This document shows positions 1-5,794 of a stretch of 5,794 nucleotides of DNA, piece by piece (position 1 is the stretch's first letter; each line of letters begins with the position of its first letter). The stretch is from Pseudomonadota bacterium (lineage in GTDB: Bacteria > Pseudomonadota > Gammaproteobacteria > Burkholderiales > Thiobacillaceae). The stretch spans positions 1 through 5,794 of the forward strand of contig JAJYXA010000096.1 in NCBI GenBank assembly GCA_021791235.1, read 5' to 3'. The notes under the pieces are model-generated. The model was not told the origin of the DNA. It did no database searches and saw only the letters and a program-made list of their open reading frames with translations. The translations under genes were made by a program, and so were the position numbers.

Positions 1-738
1 CTGATTCTCGGCGCGGCCACCCTGTTCGGCCTCGGGCTCGCCGCGCTGGCGCTGTTCGCCACCCAGCTCGGGCACGGCCTGTCGAATCCTGCGCGCGGCG
101 CGATCATGCTGGCGTCCGGCTTCGGCAACGTGCTGTTCTTCGGCTATCCCTTCCTCACCACGGTGTTCGGCGAGCGCGGCGCGCGCTACCCCTTCTTCGC
201 CGACATGCTCGCCACCACGCCGCTGGTGTGGTCGCTCGGCGTGTGGATCGCCTTCCGCTGCGGCAAGCACACCGAGCACGCCTCGTTCCTGCGGATGTGG
301 CTGAGGCTGCCGCCGGTGTGGGGGTTCGCCGCCGGCATCGCAGTCAACCTTTCCGGCGCACAACTCGATCCGCTGATCGAGGCCGCGCGCTGGGCCGGCA
401 GCCCGACCATTCCGCTGATGCTGTTCGTGCTGGGCCTGACCATTCCCTGGCACGACCTGCGCCCGCAAAAAGCCGTCGCTGTGGCGCTGCTCATCAAGCT
501 GGCGCTGATGCCGCTGCTCGCGCTCGGCATTGCGCTGGCGTGGCCGGGCAGGCTTTCCGAACCCGGCGAAGCGGGCGTACTGGAAGCCGCCATGCCGACC
601 ATGGTGATGGTCATCGCGCTGGCCGACCGCTTCGGACTGGACACCCGTCTGGCGGGCCTGATCATGGGCTGGTCAACGCTGGCGGGATTGGTTACGCTGC
701 CATTCTGGCTTTACGTGGTGAAAGGGCTCGCATCATGA
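1..738 (+). CDS. AEC-family permease (auxin efflux carrier / malonate-type transporter), C-terminal part
   Basis: The frame is open from the first base of the window and stops at TGA 736-738, so the N-terminus lies to the left. The visible 245 residues are very hydrophobic. Membrane segments lie at about residues 1-20, 35-56, 62-85, 103-119, 133-149, 157-181, 191-210 and 217-241. The second carries the Gly/Asn-rich stretch GFGNVLFFGYPF typical of AEC permeases. The C-terminus (LDTRLAGLIMGWSTLAGLVTLPFWL, residues 213-236, a discontinuous family pattern) is the usual ending of this family. Family members are inner-membrane secondary transporters, often for malonate, malate or related carboxylates; the substrate cannot be read from sequence. 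It overlaps the next gene by ATGA, which points to translational coupling and a shared pathway. An ATG at 106 is internal to the conserved part and is unlikely to be the true start. Confidence 0.85.
   Translation: MILGAATLFGLGLAALALFATQLGHGLSNPARGAIMLASGFGNVLFFGYPFLTTVFGERGARYPFFADMLATTPLVWSLGVWIAFRCGKHTEHASFLRMWLRLPPVWGFAAGIAVNLSGAQLDPLIEAARWAGSPTIPLMLFVLGLTIPWHDLRPQKAVAVALLIKLALMPLLALGIALAWPGRLSEPGEAGVLEAAMPTMVMVIALADRFGLDTRLAGLIMGWSTLAGLVTLPFWLYVVKGLAS
720..726 (+). promoter_or_regulatory. Ribosome binding site for the 3-hydroxyacid dehydrogenase
   Basis: GAAAGGG lies 8 bases before ATG 735 and inside the last codons of the permease gene. It settles the start of the next gene. The same reading frame is open back to 228, but those extra residues are an out-of-frame translation of the permease and have no dehydrogenase character. 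Confidence 0.6.
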
Positions 739-1625
739 AAATCGGATTCATCGGCAGCGGCATCATGGGCCGCCCCATGGCGGAAAACCTGCTGCGCGCC
801 GGGCATCAACTGTTCGTCTACGGCCGCCGCTTCGACCGTCTCGAACCCATGCTGGTCGCCGGCGCGCTGGGCAAGGGGACGCCGGCCGAAGTCGCCGCCG
901 AGGCCGACATCACGTTCACCGTGGTCTCCGACACCACCGACGTCGAGCAGATCATCCTCGGCGACCGCGGCCTGGTGCACGGCGCCAAGCCCGGCCACAT
1001 CGTCGTCGACATGAGCACCGTGTCGCCCGCCGCCACCCGCCGCATCGCCGCGGCGCTGGCCGAACGCGGCGTGCACATGCTCGACGCCCCGGTGTCGGGC
1101 GGCGAGACCGGGGCCAAGGAAGGCACGCTGTCGATCATGGTCGGCGGCGAAGCGCCCATCTTCGACAAGGTGCGTCCGCTGTTCGACGTGCTCGGCAAGA
1201 ACGTCGTCCACGTCGGCGGCCACGGCGCCGGCCAGGTCGTCAAATGCTGCAACCAGATCGTCGTCGGCCTCACCTTCGAAGGCGTCGCCGAAGCCATCCT
1301 GCTCGCGCGGCGCAACGGCGTCGACCCGGTCAAGATGCGCGAGGCGCTCATGGGCGGCTTCGCCGGCAGCCGCATCCTCGAAGTCCACGGGCAGCGCATG
1401 CTCGACTCTAACTACAAGCCCGGCTTCAAGGTGAAGCTGCACCACAAGGACATGGCCATCGTCATGGACAACGCGCAGGAAACCGCCACCCCGCTGCCGG
1501 GCGCCGCGCTGATCGCGCAGCAGATGAACGCGCTCATGGGCGCCGGCGACAGCGAACTCGATTCGTCGGCCCTCATGCGCGCGCTCGAGCGACTGACGGG
1601 CGAAAACCACGGCAACGGCAAGTGA
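735..1625 (+). CDS. NAD(P)-dependent 3-hydroxyacid dehydrogenase, GarR/GlxR-type (tartronate- or succinic-semialdehyde reductase-like)
   Basis: The product is 296 residues, the usual length of the beta-hydroxyacid dehydrogenase family (GarR, GlxR, MmsB). It starts directly with the Rossmann motif GFIGSGIMGRPMAENL (residues 4-19). The substrate-binding signature DAPVSGG is at 117-123. The catalytic lysine is K170 in GAGQVVKCCNQ, with N173 next to it. The C-terminal helical-domain signature PGFKVKLHHKDM is at 229-240. Arginines 31 and 32 at the end of the second strand suggest a preference for NADP over NAD, by inference. These enzymes interconvert a short beta-hydroxyacid and its semialdehyde: tartronate semialdehyde, methylmalonate semialdehyde, or succinic semialdehyde/4-hydroxybutyrate in the GLYR branch. 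Because gabD lies two genes downstream, succinic semialdehyde is an attractive substrate, but this is unproven. The start ATG overlaps the permease stop, and its stop overlaps the GTG start of the next gene. Confidence 0.88.
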   Translation: MKIGFIGSGIMGRPMAENLLRAGHQLFVYGRRFDRLEPMLVAGALGKGTPAEVAAEADITFTVVSDTTDVEQIILGDRGLVHGAKPGHIVVDMSTVSPAATRRIAAALAERGVHMLDAPVSGGETGAKEGTLSIMVGGEAPIFDKVRPLFDVLGKNVVHVGGHGAGQVVKCCNQIVVGLTFEGVAEAILLARRNGVDPVKMREALMGGFAGSRILEVHGQRMLDSNYKPGFKVKLHHKDMAIVMDNAQETATPLPGAALIAQQMNALMGAGDSELDSSALMRALERLTGENHGNGK

Positions 1626-1987
1626 GCGGCAAGGAGCGCGTCGTCTTCCTCGACCGCGCGGCGTTCACGAACGACGAACTGCCGATCCCGAGCTTCGAGC
1701 ACAACTGGAGCGAGTACCCGGACACCGACGCGGCCGACATCGTGCCGCGATTGTTCTGGGCGACGACCGCAATCACCCATGCGTGCCCGATCGATGCCGA
1801 GGCAATCGGGCAGCTGCACAAGCTGAAGCGCATCGTCGTCACCGGGCCTGCCCGGGTCGATGCCGAAGCGTGCGAAGCGCGCGGAATCGTGCTGCAGCCA
1901 CTGGCTGCGAGCGATGGTTCGGGGCGGGCGCTGGCCGGTCTGCTCGAAGCAATGGTTGAGGCCGCGTCCGGCAGCGCCCAATCCTGA
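1622..1987 (+). CDS. Stand-alone N-terminal domain of a D-2-hydroxyacid (glycerate-type) dehydrogenase; truncated or repurposed
   Basis: The 121-residue product starts at GTG 1622 in a GTGA overlap with the previous stop; no good Shine-Dalgarno sequence is seen. Residues 6-93 resemble the start of glycerate/hydroxypyruvate dehydrogenases: RVVFLDR at 6-12, the W-x-EYP segment at 29-33, ITHACPIDAEAIGQLHKLKRI at 51-71 (discontinuous family match), and VDAEACEARGIVL at 79-91. Full-length relatives have about 310-330 residues. This one ends just after the first hinge helix (about 101-116), so it lacks the NAD-binding GxGxxG domain and the catalytic Arg, Glu and His. The frame is intact, keeps GC-rich third positions, and is followed 30 bases later by gabD, with no remnant of the missing part. 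It may be a decaying paralogue, or a small protein kept as a partner, decoy or ligand-binding domain. Dehydrogenase activity on its own is very unlikely. Confidence 0.65.
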   Translation: MSGKERVVFLDRAAFTNDELPIPSFEHNWSEYPDTDAADIVPRLFWATTAITHACPIDAEAIGQLHKLKRIVVTGPARVDAEACEARGIVLQPLAASDGSGRALAGLLEAMVEAASGSAQS

Positions 1988-2017
1988 ATTCACAGGCGAT
2001 CTGCACAAGGCCACGGG

Positions 2018-3472
2018 ATGATGCTCGGCGATTCCACACTGTTCAGGCAACAGGCGCTGATCGGCGGCGAATGGCAGGACGCCACCGACGGCGCGCGCTT
2101 CGCCGTTCATAACCCGGCCAATGCGGAGTTCGTCGGCCACGCGCCGAATTGCAGCACCGCCGACACCGAACGTGCCATTGAAGCCGCCCACGCCGCATTC
2201 CCCGCTTGGCGCGACCAGACCGCCAAGACGCGTTCACAGCTGCTGCGCCGCTGGTTCGACCTGATCCTGCAACACCGCGACGATCTCGCCGCCATCATGG
2301 TGTCCGAGCAGGGCAAGCCGCTCGCCGAGGCGCGCGGCGAGATCGACTACGCGGCGAGCTTCATCGAGTGGTTCGCCGAAGAGGCGCGGCGCGTCTACGG
2401 CGACGTGGTGCCGTCGCCGTGGGCGGACCGGCGCATGTTCACCTTGCGCCAGCCGGTCGGCGTGGCGGCGCTGATCACGCCGTGGAATTTCCCTGCCGCG
2501 ATGCTCACCCGCAAGGCCGGTGCTGCGCTCGCCGCCGGCTGCACGGTGGTGGCGAAGCCGGCTTCGCAGACGCCGTTCACCGCGCTGGCGCTGGCCGAGC
2601 TGGCGCAGCGCGCGGGATTGCCACCGGGCGTACTGAACGTGGTCACCGGCGACGCGGCAACGATTGGCGCTGTGCTGACGTCGCATCCGCGGGTGCGCAA
2701 GGTCTCGTTCACCGGCTCGACTGCGGTCGGCAAGCAACTCCTCACGCAAAGCGCCGGCACGCTCAAGCACGTATCGCTCGAACTCGGCGGTAACGCGCCC
2801 TTCATCGTGTTCGACGACGCCGACCTCGACGCAGCGGTGGCCGGCGCGCTCGCCAGCAAATACCGCAACAGCGGACAGACCTGCGTGTGCGCCAACCGGG
2901 TGTTCGTGCAGGCCACGATCTTCGACGCCTTTGCCGAAAAATTCGCCGCCACGGTGGCGCAGCTGAAAGTGGGCGAGGGCTTTACGCCGGACGTGGAAAC
3001 CGGCCCGCTGATCAGCGCCGCCGCGCTGCAGAAAGTCGAAGCCCGCATCGCCGACGCCCTGGCCCACGGTGCGACGCTCCTCACCGGCGGCCACCGCCAC
3101 GCGCTCGGCGGACTGTTCTTCCAGCCGACGGTGCTGAGCCACTGCACCCCCGACATGCAGATCTGTCGCAACGAGACCTTCGGCCCGGTGGCACCGCTGA
3201 TCCGCTTCGCCGACGAAGCCGAGGTGATCCGCATGGCCAACGACACCGAGTTCGGTCTCGCCGCCTATGCCTATACGCGCGACCTCGGCCGTGCCTGGCG
3301 CCTCGCCGAGCAGCTCGACTATGGCATGGTCGGCCTCAATGCCGGCTTGATTTCCACTGCCGAGGCGGCGTTCGGCGGCGTCAAGCAGTCGGGGCTGGGG
3401 CGCGAGGGCGGGCGTAGCGGCATCGACGAATACCTGGAAAGCAAATACGTGAACTTGGGCGGGCTGGGATGA
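2018..3472 (+). CDS. gabD: Succinate-semialdehyde dehydrogenase, probably NADP-dependent
   Basis: The 484-residue product is almost the length of E. coli GabD (482) and is recognisably similar throughout, starting with DSTLFRQQALIGGEW. It oxidises succinic semialdehyde to succinate in the cytoplasm, the last step of GABA or 4-hydroxybutyrate breakdown. Aldehyde dehydrogenase landmarks are all present: TPWNFPA with oxyanion-hole N157, cofactor-binding K180 and S183 in KPASQTP, FTGS at 231-234, general base E255 in LELGG, nucleophile C289 in GQTCVCANR, and ETFGP at 386-390. C291, two residues after the nucleophile, forms the redox-sensitive Cys pair known from GabD/SSADH enzymes. The KPAS motif fits NADP use, as in E. 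coli GabD. The start ATG 2018 has AAGG 7 bases upstream (2007-2010); the adjacent ATG 2021 is less well spaced. The gene follows the fragment gene by 30 bases and overlaps the next by ATGA. No gabT is in view. Confidence 0.93.
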   Translation: MMLGDSTLFRQQALIGGEWQDATDGARFAVHNPANAEFVGHAPNCSTADTERAIEAAHAAFPAWRDQTAKTRSQLLRRWFDLILQHRDDLAAIMVSEQGKPLAEARGEIDYAASFIEWFAEEARRVYGDVVPSPWADRRMFTLRQPVGVAALITPWNFPAAMLTRKAGAALAAGCTVVAKPASQTPFTALALAELAQRAGLPPGVLNVVTGDAATIGAVLTSHPRVRKVSFTGSTAVGKQLLTQSAGTLKHVSLELGGNAPFIVFDDADLDAAVAGALASKYRNSGQTCVCANRVFVQATIFDAFAEKFAATVAQLKVGEGFTPDVETGPLISAAALQKVEARIADALAHGATLLTGGHRHALGGLFFQPTVLSHCTPDMQICRNETFGPVAPLIRFADEAEVIRMANDTEFGLAAYAYTRDLGRAWRLAEQLDYGMVGLNAGLISTAEAAFGGVKQSGLGREGGRSGIDEYLESKYVNLGGLG

Positions 3473-3924
3473 ACACGCGCGCACCCCACGTCGGAAACAG
3501 CGCGCCGTGTCCGCCATGCAGATTTTTCGCTAGCCTCATGCAGCCCTTTTTCACCATGTTGCTGCTGTGCGCAGCCGCACCGGATGCCGTCCAGGCTGCG
3601 ATGAGCGTGCCCAAACACCTGATCAGCCCCGAGACGCCCAGGATCGAAGATCCGGACAGTCTGGTCCACCACTACCTGCAGGCAGTGGATCGCGGGGAAC
3701 TCGTGATATTCGGCCAAAAGCTTGATCGCTCGATGATCGTCCTGGTCCGGATCGAATACGTCTATGAGCTTGCCAGCCGGACGACGCGAATCAAGGTCTA
3801 CTCGAACCTGAAAGCGCCGCTTCCGGTGCCTGGCCAGCCTGATTGCCAAATCCTGGGGGTGAGTGCGGTCATGGAAGACGGCCAAATCACTGAAATTGAA
3901 TCCCATGTCTGGATGAAGCCGTAG
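3469..3924 (+). CDS. Small, probably exported protein of unknown function
   Basis: I do not recognise this 151-residue product. The N-terminus looks like a signal peptide: R18, then a hydrophobic run from about 19 to 37, then a small-residue site AVQA at 40-43, giving a mature protein of about 108 residues starting near A44. The mature part is mixed alpha/beta in appearance: a likely helix DPDSLVHHYLQAVDRGEL at 61-78, then strand-like stretches around 88-100, 106-113 and 127-134. It has a single Cys (C126). The helix-then-sheet order is loosely NTF2-like, but this is only a guess. ATG 3469 overlaps the gabD stop and gives the signal peptide its positive charge. ATG 3538 (residue 24) would also leave a hydrophobic leader, but without a basic n-region. 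Neither has a clear ribosome binding site. Codon use is more relaxed (more A/T at third positions) than in gabD or the ureohydrolase, which may mean later arrival. Confidence 0.6.
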   Translation: MNTRAPHVGNSAPCPPCRFFASLMQPFFTMLLLCAAAPDAVQAAMSVPKHLISPETPRIEDPDSLVHHYLQAVDRGELVIFGQKLDRSMIVLVRIEYVYELASRTTRIKVYSNLKAPLPVPGQPDCQILGVSAVMEDGQITEIESHVWMKP

Positions 3925-3941
3925 GTTGCCAGGCTGACAGC

Positions 3942-4829
3942 ATGAAACCCGCCACTTCTCCACGCAATATCATCGTCATCGGCGCCGCTGGCGGCGCCGG
4001 CGCGCCCGATGCGGCCACCGCCGAGGGGCCGGATGCGCTACGCCATTACCGGGTGTTTCACGACACGCCGCTGCAGCATGTGGAGTGGGACGCGATCCTG
4101 CGTGTGCCGCGCGCAGAACAGGATACCCCGCTGCATGCGGTGGCGGCGCTCAGCGAACGGCTGGCCGCCGAAGTGGAGGCGGTTCTGCTGGCGGGCGACT
4201 TCCCGCTGGTGGTGGGCGGCGACCATTCCTGCGCCATCGGGACCTGGAGCGGCGTGCATCGCGTGCTGGCCGACCAGGGGCCGCTCGGCCTGATCTGGAT
4301 CGACGCCCACATGGACAGCCACACCTTCGCCACCACGCCGAGCGGACAGATCCACGGCATGCCGCTGGCCGTCCTGCTCGGCCACGGCGAGGCGGCGCTC
4401 ACGTCGATCGACGGGGCGGAAGCCAAACTGCGGCCCGAGCACGTGTGCCTGATCGGCGTGCGCAGTTACGAGGCGGGCGAGGCGGCGCTGCTGCACCGGC
4501 TGGGCGTGCGGGTGTTCGAGATGGACGAAGTGCGCCGGCGCGGCCTCGCCGAAGTATTCGACGAGGCACTCGCCATCGTGCGGCAGGGCACTGCCGGTTT
4601 CGGCGTGAGCGTGGATCTGGACGCGCTCGACCCCGAGGAGGAGCCGGGCGTGGGCACGCCGGTGCCCGGCGGCCTGCGCCGCGCCGAACTCGCCGCCGCG
4701 CTGTCGCATTTGCGCGGCGACCCGGGCTTCGTGGCGATGGAGATCGTCGAGTACAACCCGCGCCGCGACCGCGGGCATACCACGGCCGATGCCGCCGGCG
4801 CGCTGGTCGGCGCGATCACCCCGCTTTGA
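3942..4829 (+). CDS. Arginase-family ureohydrolase (substrate uncertain)
   Basis: The 295-residue product has the length and motif order of arginases. All six expected Mn ligands are visible: H95 in GGDHS, D121, H123 and D125 in DAHMD, and D225 and D227 in SVDLDALDP. H138 in SGQIHGMP matches the catalytic histidine (human ARG1 H141), and E270 in EIVEYNP matches E277, which binds the guanidinium group. The spacing from DAHMD to the TTPSGQIHG loop follows arginase rather than agmatinase. However, positions that hold the alpha-amino and carboxyl groups of arginine differ by my alignment: N130 becomes H127, N139 becomes Q136, D181 becomes S175 and D183 becomes E177, while S137 (S134) and E186 (E180) are kept. 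Urea release from a guanidino compound is therefore likely, but arginine as the substrate is uncertain; a guanidino acid or formimino compound is possible. The start ATG has AGG 8 bases upstream, 17 bases after the previous stop. Confidence 0.85.
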   Translation: MKPATSPRNIIVIGAAGGAGAPDAATAEGPDALRHYRVFHDTPLQHVEWDAILRVPRAEQDTPLHAVAALSERLAAEVEAVLLAGDFPLVVGGDHSCAIGTWSGVHRVLADQGPLGLIWIDAHMDSHTFATTPSGQIHGMPLAVLLGHGEAALTSIDGAEAKLRPEHVCLIGVRSYEAGEAALLHRLGVRVFEMDEVRRRGLAEVFDEALAIVRQGTAGFGVSVDLDALDPEEEPGVGTPVPGGLRRAELAAALSHLRGDPGFVAMEIVEYNPRRDRGHTTADAAGALVGAITPL

Positions 4830-4853
4830 GCCCCGCCCCGCGCTGGCCGGGCT
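4829..4853. terminator. Imperfect GC-rich hairpin in the convergent gap; possible bidirectional terminator
   Basis: The 25 bases can fold with a 5-bp stem (AGCCC/GGGCT), one C-C mismatch, 3 more pairs (GCC/GGC) and a 7-base loop. The hairpin spans the whole 22-base gap and reaches into both stop codons. No T-tract follows on either strand, so intrinsic termination is doubtful. It may only slow or end transcripts together with Rho, or be chance pairing in GC-rich DNA. Confidence 0.3.
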
Positions 4854-5334
4854 ATTCGATCGGCAGGCCGGCACGCCTCCAGTTGACGAAACCGTCACGG
4901 TAATTCCTCACGTTCGTGTAGCCGAGCTTCATCAACGTATCGGCCGCGAGCGGGCTGCGCTGGCTGACGCCGCAATACACGACGATGGGCGTGGCCTTGT
5001 CCGGCACCGCGGCCTCGATCCTGAATTCCAGCAGGCCGCGCGTGATGTTGAGAAAGCGCGGCGCCGCGATGTGGCCCGAGTCGTCCACTTCGGCCGGGGT
5101 GCGCACGTCGAGGACCACCGTTTCCGGCTGCGCCTTCAGTTGCGCCAGCAGGCCCGCCGTATCGAGCTGCGGCACCCGCGCATTGGCGGCGTCGAGCAGG
5201 GCTTGCGCGGTCTGCGTAAGCGCGGGGGCTTCGGGCGGCGGAACGACGATGGCGGAGAGGTCTTGCGCCTGTGCCGTGAACGCCAGCAGCATCACGACAG
5301 GGAAGAAGGTCCGTGACAAGCAGGAGGGTTTCAT
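4852..5334 (-). CDS. Exported single-domain rhodanese (sulfurtransferase-like)
   Basis: The 160-residue product begins MKPSC. It has a signal peptide: K2 and R8, a hydrophobic core of about 10-20, and a predicted cut after AQA at 21-23. A linker rich in Pro and Ala follows, then one rhodanese domain from about 55 to 160. Its landmarks are LDVRTPAEV (75-83), GHI (87-89), the active-site loop YCGVSQRS (120-127) with catalytic C121 and R126, and the C-terminal GYTNVRNYRDGFVNWRRAGLP. Family members carry sulfane sulfur on the loop cysteine; an exported one would act in the periplasm, on thiosulfate, persulfides or a protein partner not visible here. The ATG at 5334 is chosen because it has a strong ribosome binding site and a proper signal peptide. 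The frame runs open upstream to 5610, but that part overlaps the hydrolase gene antiphase. It lies 40 bases after the hydrolase gene, probably in the same transcript. Confidence 0.85.
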   Translation of the reverse strand: MKPSCLSRTFFPVVMLLAFTAQAQDLSAIVVPPPEAPALTQTAQALLDAANARVPQLDTAGLLAQLKAQPETVVLDVRTPAEVDDSGHIAAPRFLNITRGLLEFRIEAAVPDKATPIVVYCGVSQRSPLAADTLMKLGYTNVRNYRDGFVNWRRAGLPIE

Positions 5335-5340
5335 GTCGGT

Positions 5341-5346
5341 CTCCTT
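5341..5346 (-). promoter_or_regulatory. Ribosome binding site for the rhodanese gene
   Basis: AAGGAG on the minus strand lies 6 bases before the ATG at 5334. It is the clearest Shine-Dalgarno sequence in the window and fixes this start against the longer open frame reaching 5610. Confidence 0.75.
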
Positions 5347-5374
5347 GTTTCCTGAGAGGCTCGCAGGCCTGATG

Positions 5375-5794
5375 TCAGTCAGACCCCGAGCCGACGAAGG
5401 GGTTCTCGCGCCGCTCATGTCCGAACGTCGACATCGCGCCGTGGCCCGGCACGAAGCGCACGTCGTCGCCGAGCGGGAACAGCTTGTCGCGGATAGCGGA
5501 TAGCAGGGCCGCGTGGCTGCCGCGCGGAAAGTCGGTGCGGCCGATCGAGCCCTTGAACAGCACGTCGCCGACGAAGGCGAGGCGGGCCTCGGGCTGGAAG
5601 AACACCACATGTCCGGGAGTGTGGCCAGGGCAGTGCAGCACGTCGAAGCGGATCGATCCCACCTCGACGCGGTCGCCGTCTTCCAGCCACTGGTCGGGGG
5701 TGAACGCCACCGCTGGCGGAAACCCGAACAGCTCGGCCTGCTGCGGCAACAGGTCGAGCCAGAACTGCTCCTCGCGCTGCGGCCCGACGATGGG
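5375..5794 (-). CDS. Metallo-beta-lactamase-fold hydrolase, glyoxalase-II-like (YcbL/GloC-type), C-terminal part
   Basis: The minus-strand frame is open from the window edge to TGA at 5375-5377, giving 139 visible residues of a protein normally about 210-215 long. The missing N-terminus would hold the HxHxDH metal motif. What is seen fits the YcbL/GloC branch: PIVGPQREEQFW at 1-12, LPQQAELFGFPPAVAFTPDQWL at 16-37 (discontinuous match), the metal ligand H58 in GHTPGH, bridging D77 in GDVLFKGSIGRTD, and H118 in PGHGAMSTFGHERRENPF. These enzymes hydrolyse glutathione thioesters such as S-lactoylglutathione in the cytoplasm. The GR.D motif and the short C-terminus separate it from full-length GloB. 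The frame contains a TTG at 5749, which is internal and not the start. The rhodanese gene follows in the same direction after 40 bases. Persulfide dioxygenase (ETHE1-like) is an alternative, but the LPQQ and STFGHER motifs favour YcbL. Confidence 0.85.
   Translation of the reverse strand, partial: PIVGPQREEQFWLDLLPQQAELFGFPPAVAFTPDQWLEDGDRVEVGSIRFDVLHCPGHTPGHVVFFQPEARLAFVGDVLFKGSIGRTDFPRGSHAALLSAIRDKLFPLGDDVRFVPGHGAMSTFGHERRENPFVGSGSD

Noticed and set aside
228..734. Upstream extension of the 3-hydroxyacid dehydrogenase frame, giving a 465-residue protein
   Set aside because: The extension is an Arg/Ala-rich out-of-frame reading of the permease gene. The Rossmann motif begins right at ATG 735, which has its own ribosome binding site.
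711..1610. Long minus-strand open frame of 299 codons opposite the 3-hydroxyacid dehydrogenase
   Set aside because: Its His/Ala/Asp/Gly-rich composition is typical of an antisense frame in GC-rich coding DNA, with no recognisable domain.
1988..2017. Possible internal promoter in the 30-base gap before gabD
   Set aside because: No convincing -35/-10 pair can be seen; only a modest ribosome binding site (AAGG) is present.
1412..2191. Minus-strand frame of 259 codons spanning the dehydrogenase fragment and the gap before gabD
   Set aside because: The plus-strand fragment has clear homology and operon overlap. The antisense product shows no domain and crosses three plus-strand genes.
2234..3517. 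Long minus-strand open frame of 427 codons opposite gabD
   Set aside because: It is a shadow of the strongly supported gabD frame. It has low-complexity Arg/Ala/Gly/Glu content and no motifs.
4085..4903. Alternative frames within the ureohydrolase (plus 4085-4903, minus 4038-4898)
   Set aside because: Both are Arg/Ala/Gly- or His-rich shadows. The ureohydrolase frame carries every metal-ligand motif.
5335..5374. Small palindromes (CAGGCCTG and CTGACATCAG on the minus strand) in the hydrolase-rhodanese gap
   Set aside because: They are too short and common to call an operator or terminator. The genes are close enough to share a transcript.
5335..5610. Upstream extension of the rhodanese frame to 5610
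   Set aside because: It overlaps the hydrolase gene in another frame and buries the signal peptide; the AAGGAG site fixes the start at 5334.

Overview
The window is GC-rich, with strong G/C bias at third codon positions and almost no intergenic space. It looks like the chromosome of a beta-proteobacterium, possibly Rhodocyclales (Azoarcus/Thauera-like). That placement rests on protein recall and composition only, and nothing in the window fixes the genus. I saw no RNA genes, insertion sequences, CRISPR arrays, phage genes or large repeats.

Positions 1-4829 hold six plus-strand genes packed as one probable operon. In order they are: the C-terminal part of an AEC-family carboxylate/auxin-efflux-type permease; a GarR/GlxR-type 3-hydroxyacid dehydrogenase; a 121-residue stand-alone substrate-domain fragment of a D-2-hydroxyacid (glycerate-type) dehydrogenase; a full-length GabD-type succinate-semialdehyde dehydrogenase; a small, probably exported protein I do not recognise; and an arginase-family ureohydrolase. 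Three of the five junctions are 4-base stop/start overlaps (735-738, 1622-1625, 3469-3472). The other two gaps are 30 and 17 bases, so co-transcription is likely. The operon's promoter would lie to the left of the window.

Positions 4852-5794 hold two minus-strand genes: the C-terminal part of a glyoxalase-II-like (YcbL/GloC-type) metallo-beta-lactamase-fold hydrolase, followed by an exported single-domain rhodanese. They converge on the plus-strand operon across a 22-base gap that forms an imperfect GC-rich hairpin.

A cautious functional reading is that the permease, the hydroxyacid dehydrogenase and GabD could import a small (hydroxy)carboxylate and oxidise it through a semialdehyde to succinate. 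The ureohydrolase could feed the same route from a guanidino compound. The two most unusual elements are the dehydrogenase gene that stops at the end of its first domain, and the arginase homologue, which keeps all its metal ligands but has changed several residues that hold arginine. I found no clearly new multi-gene system.
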